Shown: positions 44,252-55,046 of the stretch, piece after piece | Numbering within the stretch: the stretch's first letter is position 1 | Layout of the letters: every line of letters starts with the position of its first letter | Origin: Streptomyces bohaiensis | GTDB lineage: Bacteria; Actinomycetota; Actinomycetes; Streptomycetales; Streptomycetaceae | Length of the DNA: 64,000 nt | NCBI RefSeq assembly: GCF_012033785.1 | Contig: NZ_JAAVJC010000001.1 | Span: 1 to 64,000, forward strand | Direction of reading: 5' to 3' | The notes under the pieces: generated by a model | What the model was told of the DNA's origin: nothing | Seen by the model: only the letters and a program-made list of their open reading frames with translations | Database searches by the model: none | Made by a program: the position numbers and the translations under genes

Positions 44252-44482
44252 GTGACTACTGTTCTGACACCCGCGACCCCGCTGACGGCCGCTGACCGCT
44301 GCGACCGCTGCGGCGCCCAGGCGTACCTGCGCGTCGTGCTCGTGAGCGGCGGGGAGCTGCTGTTCTGCGCTCACCACGGCCGTAAGTTCTCCCCCGAGCT
44401 CCAGAAGATCGCCGCGGAGATACAGGATGAGACGGAGAAGCTCACCGCGACTCCCGAGACCGCGAACGACGAGGAGCGCTGA
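44252..44482 (+). CDS. DUF7455 small zinc-binding protein
   Basis: This 76-residue protein has the probable zinc site DRCDRCGAQAYLRVVL...LFCAHHGRKFSPEL, then an acidic helix (AEIQDETEKLTATPE). It matches the DUF7455 family, conserved next to parE and the principal sigma factor in actinobacteria; function unknown. GTG 44252 follows AGAGGCGAC at acceptable spacing. A hairpin follows. Confidence 0.8.
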   Translation: MTTVLTPATPLTAADRCDRCGAQAYLRVVLVSGGELLFCAHHGRKFSPELQKIAAEIQDETEKLTATPETANDEER

Positions 44483-44552
44483 TCCGGCGGCCTGCCGCAC
44501 CAACGGGAACGACGCGACGCGTCCCGACCCACCCGACGGGCTGAGCAGCACA

Positions 44553-44592
44553 GCGGGCGGTGGCATCCCTTTCGAGGGTGGCCGCCGCCCGC
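44553..44592. terminator. Hairpin terminator after DUF7455
   Basis: GCGGGCGG-T-GGC pairs with GCC-G-CCGCCCGC around a loop with a further CCT/AGG stem. It lies between convergent DUF7455 and the protease gene. Confidence 0.7.
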
Positions 44593-44686
44593 TTCCGCGT
44601 GCCCTGCGGGCATGGCGGGCGTCATGCCCCGACACCGGTGACCACGGCACCGGACCCCGCCCACCCCGCCGCTGCACTCCGCTTCC

Positions 44687-45523
44687 TCAGGCCACAGCGG
44701 CCGCCTGCCGGTCCGCCAGGGCGTCCGCCACCAGCGACCCCCTGGTGTACACGCCGGGCCGCTCCGGGAGCGCACAGCCGCTCCCCCAGGAGACCAGCCC
44801 CACCAGGAGCCCATCGGCCACGAGCGGTCCGCCGCTGTCCCCCTGACAGGCGTCGGAGCCACCCTCCGCCAGCCCCGCGCAGACCATCACCGAGCTCTCG
44901 AACCGCGGGCTGCCCGAGGGGTACGCGGCGGCGCACTCCTCGTCCGAGACCATCAGCACGTCGGCGCCGAGCAGATGGCGCGAGTAGTCGCCCTCCCCGC
45001 TGGTGTCACCCCAGCCGTAGACCTGGGCGTCATTCCCGGGCAGGTACGCCTCGTGACCCTGCGGAGCGGGGCGGATCACATACGACTCGGGCAGGTCGGA
45101 CTCCAGTGTGAGCAGTGCCATGTCGTGCGTCTGCCGGTTGTCGTCGTACTCGGGATGAACCCAGGCCGAGGCGACCGCCACCTCCTCGCCGACCGCGTCC
45201 CCGCCGCGGCCGAGATCACTGCGGCCGGCGATCACCGTGAGATCGGCCGGCAACTCCGGCTCCGCCTGCCCGCCCGCCCCCAGGCAGTGCGCGGCGGTGG
45301 CGACGGTGCGGGGGGCGACCACCACACCTCCGCAGAACTGGCCGGACCGATCCGGGCCGAACTGGTCACGGCTGCTGAGCGCCACCGTCCACGGGTGGTC
45401 CTCGGCGCGGACGGGCTGACCGCCCACGACCAGCTCCCCCGCGGAGACCGGGGCCCCCGGGAGCAGGGTGAGCGGCAACGACAGCGCGGACGCGGCGAGT
45501 AGCAGTCTGGGCAGACGACGCAT
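44687..45523 (-). CDS. Secreted trypsin-like serine protease (S1 family)
   Basis: This 278-residue S1 protease has a Sec signal peptide (residues 1-28, cleavage after PVSA). The mature start LVVGGQPVRAEDHPW replaces the usual IVGG. The catalytic triad is H79 (TAAHC), D134 (HDMALL) and S230 (GDSGGP). D224, six residues before the serine, predicts cleavage after Lys or Arg. Six cysteines allow three disulfides. ATG 45523 follows AGGAG. Confidence 0.9.
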   Translation of the reverse strand: MRRLPRLLLAASALSLPLTLLPGAPVSAGELVVGGQPVRAEDHPWTVALSSRDQFGPDRSGQFCGGVVVAPRTVATAAHCLGAGGQAEPELPADLTVIAGRSDLGRGGDAVGEEVAVASAWVHPEYDDNRQTHDMALLTLESDLPESYVIRPAPQGHEAYLPGNDAQVYGWGDTSGEGDYSRHLLGADVLMVSDEECAAAYPSGSPRFESSVMVCAGLAEGGSDACQGDSGGPLVADGLLVGLVSWGSGCALPERPGVYTRGSLVADALADRQAAAVA

Positions 45524-45916
45524 GCAATCTCCTGACCGAGCGGGTTTGTCTGATCACCCAGGGTCGTTCACTGCTCGGTGCGTCGCATCCCGGGTACCCG
45601 ATCGGGCGAACTCCGGTGGAAGCGCGGAGCCCTTCGTCGGCAGTTCCCCGCGCGCCGCCGGGCGCGACGGCGCGCGCCCTGTCCTCCGTCCCGCCCGAGG
45701 GCCTCGCACCGCCCCTCGACCGCGGCGGGCGCGGCCGTCGTCACCCGTTCGACGCAGCGGCCCCCGCTCCCGGCTCGCCCCACCCGTACGGCGCAACGAG
45801 GGGCTGGGCCGGCCCACGCTCTCTCCATCACGCCGGCACGGCGAAGGCCGCCGCACCGGGTTCCGGTGCGGCGGCCTTCACGCCGACGTGGCCCCCGCAG
45901 GGCCCGACGTCAGGCG
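45524..45916. other. Intergenic region between the protease and hrdB genes
   Basis: No coding frame is convincing in these 393 bases; open frames here are Arg/Pro-rich shadows. The hrdB terminator lies at its right end. Confidence 0.4.
45843..45879 (-). terminator. Strong hairpin terminator of hrdB
   Basis: A perfect 17-base stem, GAAGGCCGCCGCACCGG with its complement and a three-base loop, lies about 38 bases past the hrdB stop. Confidence 0.85.
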
Positions 45917-47461
<1,545 letters not shown>

Positions 47462-47752
47462 GAACAACCTCTCGGAACTTTGGGAACGGCTTCGGCGCCG
47501 CCCGGGAGAGCGACACCGCGACCGGCAGGCCGGACGGCCACCGGATTCGGTGAGCGGCTCGGGCGGCGGCGTCGGAGCGGCTCCGGCGCCGGTCGTCCCG
47601 GCAGCTACCTAAGAGTCATCGCGCTGCTCCCCGAAGTGTTACGCCGCATTTCGCGTGTCCCGAGTCACACCGCTCCTTCGACTGTAGCGGGCGGGCGGCA
47701 GGTGTGGCGGGTACCGGTCCCGCGACCGGCCACCCGCCGCCCCGGCGGCGCC
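47462..47752. promoter_or_regulatory. hrdB upstream region
   Basis: The hrdB promoter must lie here. On the minus strand an A/T-richer segment around 47590-47680 contains ACTCTTAGGTAG with TTAGGT as a possible -10 element, and CGTAACAC farther upstream. I cannot assign a sigma factor to it. Confidence 0.35.
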
Positions 47753-48655
47753 TCAGTGCTCACGCGGGGCGGGCACCACGTGCTCGGGACCCGCTCCCGT
47801 GAACGCCACCTCGGGGCTCGGCGCCAGCAACTGCCGGACCGCGAGCTCCGCCGCGGCCGGCTCGGCGGCGCCGACGGCGTCCACGATCCGCTGGTGGTGG
47901 CCGACCGAGATCTCGGTCGGGTGCTCGCAGGCGGCAGGACCGCCGCCGGAGACCTGGAGGGCGGAGCCGACGATGCCGGAGAGGTGCTCGAGCATCTTGT
48001 TGCCGGCGGCCTGCAGCAGCAGGGTGTGGAACTCGGCGTCCGCACGGGAGAAGGTGAGGCCGTCCCCCTGGGCGAGGGCGTGGTTCATGATGTCGACCAT
48101 GTCGCCGAGGCGCTGCCGCACCTCCTCGTCGCTGTGCCCGGCCGCCAGGCGGGCCGCGAGAGGTTCGATCGTCCAGCGGAGTTCGCAGAGCTCGCGCCGC
48201 TGGTCCTCCCGCTGCGGCCCGAAGGCACGCCACTCGATGATGTCGGGGTCGAGCAGGTTCCAGTCGGCCACGGGGCGGACCCTGGTGCCGACGTTGGGCC
48301 GGGCACTCACCAGCCCCTTCGCCTCCAGCACCCGCAGCGACTCGCGGACCACGGTGCGGGAGACCTCGAAACGCTGGCCGATCTCCTCGGGCACCAGCGG
48401 ACGGTCGGCACCGAGGTCACCGGAGACGATCATCTGCCCCAACTGCTGGACCAGCTGACCGTGCAGTCCGCGCCCCCGGTTCCCCGGCGCGCGCCGCCCC
48501 ATCCGCCCCATGTCCGAGTCGGTGCCGTCCCAGACGGGGGCGCTGGTGGTGCGTGCGGAGCCGGTGGACTCGGCGTAGGAGTAGCGGTCGTACTCACCCG
48601 AACCGGCGACGGAGGGGCGAGCGGCGTTCATCATGGTCTGCGCAAGGGTAGTCAC
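47753..48655 (-). CDS. FadR-family GntR transcriptional regulator
   Basis: This 300-residue regulator has a disordered N-terminus of about 70 residues, then a winged helix (GLHGQLVQQLGQMIVSGDL, VPEEIGQRFEVSRTVVRESLRVLEAKGLVSARPNVGTRV). The FCD domain follows, with metal-type residues (DAEFHTLLLQAAGN, VGHHQRIVDAV). GTG 48655 follows AAAGGA. Sugar-acid and organic-acid sensing is common in the family; the target is unknown. It is monocistronic and directly upstream of hrdB on the same strand. Confidence 0.85.
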   Translation of the reverse strand: MTTLAQTMMNAARPSVAGSGEYDRYSYAESTGSARTTSAPVWDGTDSDMGRMGRRAPGNRGRGLHGQLVQQLGQMIVSGDLGADRPLVPEEIGQRFEVSRTVVRESLRVLEAKGLVSARPNVGTRVRPVADWNLLDPDIIEWRAFGPQREDQRRELCELRWTIEPLAARLAAGHSDEEVRQRLGDMVDIMNHALAQGDGLTFSRADAEFHTLLLQAAGNKMLEHLSGIVGSALQVSGGGPAACEHPTEISVGHHQRIVDAVGAAEPAAAELAVRQLLAPSPEVAFTGAGPEHVVPAPREH

Positions 48656-49003
48656 GCATCCTTTGTCGGCGGTGCTCGGCACTCGCTTGAGGTCTTTGGT
48701 GAAAAGCACACGAAAGGGTGATGTTCACCGACCGTATAATTGACGACTAATTACCGCAAAGCGGACAAATATTGCGTGGTGAGCGGCAGTTGCCGTCGCC
48801 GATCGACGGATCGAGGGCGGTCCCGGTCGGCGGGCCGTCCCGAGCGGGCCTGCGGCGCTCCCGCAGGCGGCGGGGGGAGGGCGCCCGGACGCCGTGGCCA
48901 CGCGGCGCGCGTCCGCACCGCGCCCGCCGCGCCGGGACGGGGACGTGCCGGACGCACCCGGTGCCGCGGCCCGACGCGCCCCTCGACGTCCGCGGTCGGT
49001 GCG
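48656..49003. promoter_or_regulatory. Upstream region of the FadR-type gene with A/T-rich operator candidate
   Basis: No gene is seen. At 48737-48753 TAATT and AATTA form an inverted repeat around GACGACT, inside an A/T-rich patch (48730-48775) about 80 bases upstream of the regulator start. This is the most likely promoter and autoregulatory site. The rest is GC-rich and featureless. Confidence 0.45.
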
Positions 49004-49759
49004 TCAGACCTCCGGACGCAGCATCGGGGGGTTGAGGACCGTTGCGGCGCCGGCCCGGAAGAGCTGCGCCGGCCGGCCGCCCTGCCGCGTGGTGGTGCCC
49101 CCGGTGGGCACGAGGAAGCCGGGGGTCCCCGTGACCTTGCGGTGGAAGTTCCGAGGGTCGAGCACGACGCCCCAGACCGCCTCGTAGACGCGGCGCAGCT
49201 CCCCCACGGTGAACTCGGGTCCGCAGAACGCGGCCGCCAGCGCGCTGTACTCGAGCTTGGCACGTGCCCGTTCCACGCCGTCCGCGAGGATGCGGTCGTG
49301 GTCGAAGGCGAGCGGCTCCCGGCCCGTGCGGCCGTTGACCGCGTCGGCGTCCCCGTCGAGCAACTGGTCGACGCGCATCCACGAGGCCCCACCCGCGTCG
49401 CCGCCCGCGACGGGCGCCGGCAGGTCCGGCGCGAGCACGAGGTGCGCGACACTGACCACCCGCATCCGCGGGTCGCGGCCGGGCTCGCCGTAGGTCGCCA
49501 GCTGTTCGAGGTGGACCCCGGCGTCACCGCTGCCCGGCCCGTACGCCTGCAGCCCCGTCTCCTCGGCGAGTTCCCTCGCCGCCGCCGTGGAGAGGTCCTC
49601 GTCCCGGAGGACGAACCCCCCGGGCAGTCCCCACCACCCCCGGTACGGCTCCTCGCCCCGTCGGACGACCAGCGCGGAGAGCGCGTGGCGCCGCACGGTG
49701 AGCACGACCAGATCCACGGTGACAGCGAACGGCGGATAGTCTGACGGCTCGTAGGGCAT
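49004..49759 (-). CDS. Nudix-HTH protein, NrtR-type
   Basis: The Nudix domain of this 251-residue protein has an intact Nudix box (GGFVLRDEDL, then RELAEETGL), with all the glutamates needed for hydrolysis. A C-terminal winged helix (YSALAAAFCGPEFTVGELRRVYEAVWG, DPRNFHRKV) follows. NrtR proteins sense ADP-ribose and control NAD metabolism or sugar genes; the intact box suggests it may also be an active hydrolase. TATGAT ends six bases before ATG 49759, with CTGACA 16 bases further upstream, so the message is probably leaderless and independent of the upstream DUF4192 gene. Confidence 0.82.
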   Translation of the reverse strand: MPYEPSDYPPFAVTVDLVVLTVRRHALSALVVRRGEEPYRGWWGLPGGFVLRDEDLSTAAARELAEETGLQAYGPGSGDAGVHLEQLATYGEPGRDPRMRVVSVAHLVLAPDLPAPVAGGDAGGASWMRVDQLLDGDADAVNGRTGREPLAFDHDRILADGVERARAKLEYSALAAAFCGPEFTVGELRRVYEAVWGVVLDPRNFHRKVTGTPGFLVPTGGTTTRQGGRPAQLFRAGAATVLNPPMLRPEV

Positions 49760-49789
49760 GCGGTGATCATAGTTGTCCGCCGGGCTCTG

Positions 49790-51043
49790 TCAGGGCGTCG
49801 CGGAGGTTCCCCCGTTCCGCATGCAGCGGCGCAGCGGCTCCGGGTCCATGCCGTCGTTGACCGCGTGGTGCAGGAGTCGCGCGAAGGTGTAGTCGGGGTC
49901 GAGGTCGAGCGCCCGGCCGATCGCGACCCGGGCGGCGGCGTCCTCCCCGAGGGACCACATCGTCCACCCGGCCAGGGCCAGTGGGGAGGGTGCGTGGCCT
50001 TCGAACGCGCCCACGCAGCGGCGTGCCAGCGCACGCCAGAGCCGCGCCGCCTCCCGACCGCGGTCCCCCTCCATCCACTGGGCGGCGCGGTCCCGGGTGA
50101 CCCGGTCCTGCAGGCCGAGCACGAGCGCGGCGGCCTCGTGGGAGGTGAGCAGGGAGTCGTCCCGGGCGTCGGCGGCGCCCTGATCCGCCTCCGGGAGGCC
50201 GCCGCGGCGGTAGCGGGCCAGTACCCGCTCCGCGGCTGCGAGGGTCTCGACGCGCACCGACTCCGCCGAGCCGCCGCGTCCGAGCATGCGCGGGACGAGG
50301 GCGCGGGCGGTCACGTCGAAGGCGTGCAGCTGCCGGCCGGCCACCGGCTCTCCCAGGGGCAGGACGCGGCGCTGCAACTCCTTCAGTGAGCCCTGCACCC
50401 GGACGCCCGCGTACGCCGCCGCGGCCGCGATCGTCGGGGTCGCGCCCTCCCGCAGCGGGGAGCCGTCGGGCGGGCAGCAGGCCCCCTGCGGGCAGCAGTA
50501 GGAGAAGTACCGCCCCCCGCTGACGCACAGCGCCTCCAGAACGGGGACGTCGCGGCCGCCGCAGGTGGTCCGGACGAGCTGTGCGAGCGGGCGCAGGCGT
50601 TCCATGACCGCGGCCGGGGTCTCGCCGCCGCGCGGTTCCTGGCAGAGGTAGAGCACCATCGCGGCGGGCGGCCCGGTGCGGGCGGCGCTCCCCTCCGACA
50701 GGCAGGTCACCATCTCGCGCACCGTGTCCTCCCAGGTCTCGGGCGACTGCGGCAGCGCGGTCCGGACCCGGCCGCCCACGCGGTACCGCGTCCCGTGGAG
50801 CGCGACGAGCACGATCGAGTCGTCCGGGTAGTACCCGAGGAGGTAGGGCAGGGCGTCGGCGAGTTCGCCGGGGCCGCGCAGGGTGACGCGACTGTCGTCG
50901 GCCGGGCCGGCCACGGACTCGGCCTGCGGTCCGGGCGGGTCGTCGGACGTTCCGGAAGTACGGGAAAGGGCGCTGGTGGGGCCGTGGACGACGGTGGCTT
51001 CGGTCTCGGCGGAGCTGGGCTCGGTGGCCTCGTTGCGATGCAT
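49790..51043 (-). CDS. DUF4192 family protein
   Basis: This 417-residue protein has the DUF4192 pattern (VTLRGPGELADALPYLLGYYPDDSIVLVALHG near 50-80, then FSYCCPQGACCPPDGSPL). The cysteine-rich CC...CC loop may bind metal. The C-terminal part contains a TPR-like helix pair (PLALAGWTMWSLGEDAAARVAIGRALDLDPDYTFARLL). Function unknown. ATG 51043 has CACGGT six bases upstream and may be leaderless; the longer frame to 51406 overlaps recQ and is rejected. It diverges from recQ. Confidence 0.8.
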   Translation of the reverse strand: MHRNEATEPSSAETEATVVHGPTSALSRTSGTSDDPPGPQAESVAGPADDSRVTLRGPGELADALPYLLGYYPDDSIVLVALHGTRYRVGGRVRTALPQSPETWEDTVREMVTCLSEGSAARTGPPAAMVLYLCQEPRGGETPAAVMERLRPLAQLVRTTCGGRDVPVLEALCVSGGRYFSYCCPQGACCPPDGSPLREGATPTIAAAAAYAGVRVQGSLKELQRRVLPLGEPVAGRQLHAFDVTARALVPRMLGRGGSAESVRVETLAAAERVLARYRRGGLPEADQGAADARDDSLLTSHEAAALVLGLQDRVTRDRAAQWMEGDRGREAARLWRALARRCVGAFEGHAPSPLALAGWTMWSLGEDAAARVAIGRALDLDPDYTFARLLHHAVNDGMDPEPLRRCMRNGGTSATP

Positions 51044-51177
51044 GCCGCCACCGTGCCCGTTCGCCCCGCCGGGGTGCCGAGCGTTGTCCACAGGGGGCGT
51101 CGATGGTCGTACCGGTGTGATGAGATGCCGCGTCGTCCACAGGGTCGGTTGGCGTTCCACCGGGTGGATCGGCTTGC

Positions 51178-53361
51178 ATGGGACCCATGGACGCTCCCCA
51201 GCCAGACCACGCCGCCGCCCCGCCCTCCGGAGAGCTGCGCGAGGCCGCCGACGCAGTCCTCGCCCGCCTGGTGGGCGCGGAGGGAGCCGCGCTCCGCGAG
51301 GACCAGTGGCGAGCCGTCGAGGCGCTCGTCGCCGATCGGCGTCGCGCCCTGGTGGTGCAGCGCACCGGGTGGGGCAAGTCGGCGGTCTACTTCGTGGCGA
51401 CCTCACTGCTGCGCGCCCGCGGCGGCGGGCCGACCGTGATCGTCTCCCCGCTGCTGGCCCTCATGCGCAACCAGATCGCCGCCGCCCGCCAGGCCGGCAT
51501 CACCGCGCGGACGATCAACTCCGCCAACCCCGAGGAGTGGGGCGCGATCCAGCAGGAAGTCACCGAGGGCCTGGTCGACGTCCTGCTGGTCAGCCCGGAG
51601 CGACTGAACAACCCGGACTTCCGCGACAACGTCCTGCCCAGCCTGACGGCCGCCACCGGCCTGCTCGTGGTGGACGAGGCGCACTGCATCTCCGACTGGG
51701 GGCACGACTTCCGCCCCGACTACCGGCGGCTGCGCACCATGCTGCGCGAGCTGCCCACCGGCGTGCCGGTCCTCGCGACCACCGCGACCGCCAACGCCCG
51801 GGTGACCGCCGACATCGCCGAGCAGCTGGGCACCCACGAGGCGGGCAGCGCGCTGGTGCTGCGGGGCACCCTGGACCGGGAGAGCCTGCGGCTGTCGGTG
51901 CTCGGGCTTCCCGATGCCGCACATCGGCTGGCGTGGCTGGACAACCACCTCGCGGAGCTCCCCGGGTCCGGGATCGTCTACGCGCTGACCGTCGCCGCGG
52001 CCGAGGAGGTCACCTCCTACCTGCGGGAGCGCGGGCACACCGTGCTGTCCTACACCGGCCGCACCGAGAACGCCGACCGCGAGGCGGCGGAGGCGGACCT
52101 GCTGGCCAACCGGGTCAAGGCACTGGTGGCGACCTCCGCGCTCGGCATGGGGTTCGACAAGCCCGACCTGGGGTTCGTGGTGCACCTCGGGTCCCCCTCC
52201 TCGCCGATCGCGTACTACCAGCAGATCGGCCGCGCCGGTCGCGGGGTGGCGCACGCGGAGGTGCTGCTGCTGCCCGGCCGGGAGGACGAGGCCATCTGGA
52301 GCTACTTCGCCTCGCTGGCCTTCCCCTCCGAGGAGCAGGTCCGTCGCACGCTCGCCGTGCTGGCGGAGGCGGGTCGTCCGCTGTCGCTGCCCGCCCTGGA
52401 GCCCCTGGTCGACCTGCGGCGGAACCGACTGGAGATGATGCTCAAGGTGCTGGACGTCGACGGCGCGGTCCGACGCGTCCGCGGCGGGTGGGAGTCGACC
52501 GGTGAGCCGTGGGAGTACGACCACGAGCGCTACGCGTGGGTGGCCCGGCAGCGGAAGGCCGAGCAGCAGGCCATGCGCGACTACGCCGCGACCGAGGGCT
52601 GCCGGATGGAGTTCCTCCGGTGCCAGCTGGACGACACAGGCGCGGGACCGTGCGGCCGCTGCGACCGGTGCAGCGGGCACGGCTTCTCCGCCGACGTCTC
52701 GGACCAGGCGCTCGACGCCGCACGCCAGGACCTCGGACGTCCCGGAGTCACCGTCGAGCCCCGCAAGATGTGGCCGACGGGACTGGGCGCGGTCGGACTG
52801 GAGCTCAAGGGCAAGATCCCGGCCGGTGAGCAGACCGCGCCCGGACGGGCCCTCGGCCGGCTCTCCGACATCGGCTGGGGCAACCGTCTGCGGCCCTTGC
52901 TGGCGCCGCAGGCGCCGGACCAGGAGGTCCCGGACGACGTGGCCCGCGCCGTGGTCACCGTACTCACCGACTGGGCGCGGGGGCCCGGCGGCTGGGCCGC
53001 GGGAGAGGGGGCGGTGGCCCGCCCGGTCGGCGTCGTCACCGTCGCCTCGCACACCCGGCCGCGGTTGGTGGGGTCGCTCGGTGCCCGCATCGCCGAGGTC
53101 GGACGGTTGCCGCTGCTCGGGGCGGTGGAGGCCGGCCAGCGGCCCGGCCCCCGGAGCAACAGCGCGCAGCGGCTGCGCGGTCTGCACGACTCGCTGACCG
53201 TCGGCCCCGGCCTCGCCAAGGCGTTGGCGGAGACGGCCGGGCCCGTCCTGCTGGTGGACGACTTCACCGACACCGGCTGGACCCTCGCCGTCGCGGGACG
53301 CCTTCTGCTGCGGGCGGGCGCGACGGCGGTCCTGCCGCTGGTGCTGGCCGCCCAGAACTGA
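51178..53361 (+). CDS. RecQ-family helicase with C-terminal phosphoribosyltransferase-like domain
   Basis: This 727-residue protein has helicase domain 1 (LVVQRTGWGKSAVYF, LLVVDEAHCISDWGHDFRPDY), domain 2 (SYTGRTENADREAAEADL, YYQQIGRAGRG) and the RecQ zinc site (GCRMEFLRC...CGRCDRC). A C-terminal region (about 590-727) follows. It ends with GPVLLVDDFTDTGWTLAVAGRLLLRAGA, which has the PRPP-binding loop pattern of type I phosphoribosyltransferases. ATG 51178 or 51187 could be used; neither has a good ribosome binding site. The protein unwinds 3'-5' in repair; the role of the tail is unknown. Confidence 0.85.
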   Translation: MGPMDAPQPDHAAAPPSGELREAADAVLARLVGAEGAALREDQWRAVEALVADRRRALVVQRTGWGKSAVYFVATSLLRARGGGPTVIVSPLLALMRNQIAAARQAGITARTINSANPEEWGAIQQEVTEGLVDVLLVSPERLNNPDFRDNVLPSLTAATGLLVVDEAHCISDWGHDFRPDYRRLRTMLRELPTGVPVLATTATANARVTADIAEQLGTHEAGSALVLRGTLDRESLRLSVLGLPDAAHRLAWLDNHLAELPGSGIVYALTVAAAEEVTSYLRERGHTVLSYTGRTENADREAAEADLLANRVKALVATSALGMGFDKPDLGFVVHLGSPSSPIAYYQQIGRAGRGVAHAEVLLLPGREDEAIWSYFASLAFPSEEQVRRTLAVLAEAGRPLSLPALEPLVDLRRNRLEMMLKVLDVDGAVRRVRGGWESTGEPWEYDHERYAWVARQRKAEQQAMRDYAATEGCRMEFLRCQLDDTGAGPCGRCDRCSGHGFSADVSDQALDAARQDLGRPGVTVEPRKMWPTGLGAVGLELKGKIPAGEQTAPGRALGRLSDIGWGNRLRPLLAPQAPDQEVPDDVARAVVTVLTDWARGPGGWAAGEGAVARPVGVVTVASHTRPRLVGSLGARIAEVGRLPLLGAVEAGQRPGPRSNSAQRLRGLHDSLTVGPGLAKALAETAGPVLLVDDFTDTGWTLAVAGRLLLRAGATAVLPLVLAAQN

Positions 53362-53400
53362 CCGGGCCCGCCGCTCGGTCAGGCGTCTCGCCCGGCGGGA

Positions 53401-53426
53401 ACGGCGCGGCGCACGGGGCGCGCCGT
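53401..53426. terminator. Hairpin between recQ and rnhB
   Basis: ACGGCGCG pairs with CGCGCCGT around a ten-base loop between the two convergent genes. Confidence 0.5.
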
Positions 53427-53442
53427 CGCCGGCGGAGCGCGG

Positions 53443-54156
53443 TCAGAAGAAGCCGAGCTGCCCGCCGTCGTCGCCCGCCGGCTCCGGCGTGCGCGCAGCG
53501 GCGCCGCGCGGCGCCGGCAGACGGAGGTGGCGCCAGCGCGGCAGCGCGTCGAGGTAGGCCCAACTCATGCGGTGGTGCTCGGTCGGGCCGTGCTCCTCCA
53601 GCGCCTGCCGGTGGATCGGCGCCGGGTACCCGGCGTTGCCCTCGAAGCCGAACTCCGGGTGCCGGGCGCCCAACTCCGCGAGGTGCGCGTCGCGGTGGAC
53701 CTTGGCGATCACCGACGCGGCCGCGACCGACACGCAGGACTGGTCTCCCTTGATCACCGTCCGCACCTGCCAGGGCCGGCCGAGATAGTCGTGCTTGCCG
53801 TCGAGAATCACGGCGTCGGGCCGCTGCGGCAGCGCCTCCAGGGCGCGAACCGCCGCGAGACGGAGCGCGGCCGTCATCCCGAGGGTGTCGATCTCCTGCG
53901 GCGAGGCATGGCCGAGTCCGAACGCGGTCACCCAGTCGGCCAGTTCCGCCGCAAGGGCGGTGCGCCGGTTGACGGTGAGGAGCTTGGAGTCGGTCAGCCC
54001 CTCGGGCGGTCGGCGCAGGCCGGTGACGGCGGCGCAGACGGTGACCGGGCCGGCCCAGGCTCCGCGGCCGACCTCGTCCACCCCCGCGACCGTGCGGGCG
54101 CCGGTGGTGGCGCGCAGGGATCGTTCGACCGTGTGCGTGGGCGGTTCGTATGGCAT
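53443..54156 (-). CDS. rnhB: Ribonuclease HII
   Basis: This 237-residue enzyme removes misincorporated ribonucleotides and RNA in RNA-DNA hybrids. The acidic residues appear in [26 protein letters not shown] and [11 protein letters not shown], and the C-terminal QxGFF-like motif QLGFF could bind the sliding clamp. ATG 54156 has TAGGGT nine bases upstream and no clear Shine-Dalgarno. Confidence 0.92.
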   Translation of the reverse strand: MPYEPPTHTVERSLRATTGARTVAGVDEVGRGAWAGPVTVCAAVTGLRRPPEGLTDSKLLTVNRRTALAAELADWVTAFGLGHASPQEIDTLGMTAALRLAAVRALEALPQRPDAVILDGKHDYLGRPWQVRTVIKGDQSCVSVAAASVIAKVHRDAHLAELGARHPEFGFEGNAGYPAPIHRQALEEHGPTEHHRMSWAYLDALPRWRHLRLPAPRGAAARTPEPAGDDGGQLGFF

Positions 54157-54181
54157 GGCGTCCCCACCCTACGCGCGGGTC

Positions 54182-54223
54182 ACGGCTCCGCCCGCCCGGG
54201 CGGGCGGGTGGGCGGTGAGCCGT
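54182..54223 (-). terminator. Long hairpin after the YdbC-like gene
   Basis: ACGGCTC and GAGCCGT enclose a further CCGCCC/GGGCGG stem, giving about 16 pairs. It lies downstream of the minus-strand YdbC-like gene and upstream of rnhB. Confidence 0.65.
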
Positions 54224-54270
54224 CCCGGGAGCAACGGGAACGGCGGCGCGGTCCGGGCAGGCCGGGCGGT

Positions 54271-54879
54271 TCAGACCGTCCACCGGGGCTCGACGTCGAT
54301 GACGTCCCCCGCTATCCCCTCGACATCGGCACAGGTACCGGCGCGCGAGGCCAGCCGTTCGATGCGGTCGCGGCGGTACTTGGCCCGTTCGGCGGCACTG
54401 TCCCACATGGAGAGCACGAGGAACTCCCGCACCCGCTCGGCGCCGGCGAAGGCTCCGCGGAGCATGCCGGGCGACCCCGCCATCGCCGGGTTCCACACCT
54501 TCGCCTGCATGTGCGCGAAGTGCTCGCCGCGGTCCTCGCGCACGAGGCAGTGGGCGACCCGCAGCACGTCGGCGTCGTCGAACCGCGGCTCGAAGCCCAG
54601 TTTCACGTCGAAGCGGTACTCGAAGAGCCGGACCTCGGCGTCCCGGAAGCTTCCGCCCTGCGAGGCCGCGAGCCGGTCGTGGGAGCGCGCCATGAACGAG
54701 TCGTAGAGCGCACGGCTCTCCCAGAACCCGAAGAGGTGCGCGGTGTCCGGGGCGCCTCGACCCCAGCCGCCGCCCTGGCTGCGGAATCCGGGCTCACCGG
54801 GCAGAGAGGCCCACCTGCGCTGACCGCGCTCGAAGCGGTCCCGGTCGACCACCGCGCATCTCATCCATCTGACCAGCAC
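54271..54879 (-). CDS. DUF4937/YdbC-like protein, function unknown
   Basis: This 202-residue protein appears to have two related ferredoxin-like halves (VRWMRCAVVDRDRFERGQRRW... and VLRVAHCLVREDRGEHFAHMQAKVW), each with FWESRALYDSFM or LVLSMWDSAAERAKY, as in antibiotic biosynthesis monooxygenase-type domains. YdbC-like DUF4937 proteins resemble it. No catalytic residue can be named. GTG 54879 has TAGGAT six bases upstream and no Shine-Dalgarno, so it is predicted to be leaderless. Confidence 0.65.
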   Translation of the reverse strand: MLVRWMRCAVVDRDRFERGQRRWASLPGEPGFRSQGGGWGRGAPDTAHLFGFWESRALYDSFMARSHDRLAASQGGSFRDAEVRLFEYRFDVKLGFEPRFDDADVLRVAHCLVREDRGEHFAHMQAKVWNPAMAGSPGMLRGAFAGAERVREFLVLSMWDSAAERAKYRRDRIERLASRAGTCADVEGIAGDVIDVEPRWTV

Positions 54880-55046
54880 CGCGCCATCCTATGACCGCCG
54901 GCACCCCGCCGGTACGGGCCGTCCGGAGCCCGCCGGCACCGTGCGGGCCCGGCCGCAGGAGGAGCAGCACGGTGTCGTGGGACGGCGAACCGCCGTGGCA
55001 GCCGGGCCCCGAGGGGCGCGACCGCCACGGCGGTGAGCCGCGCCGG

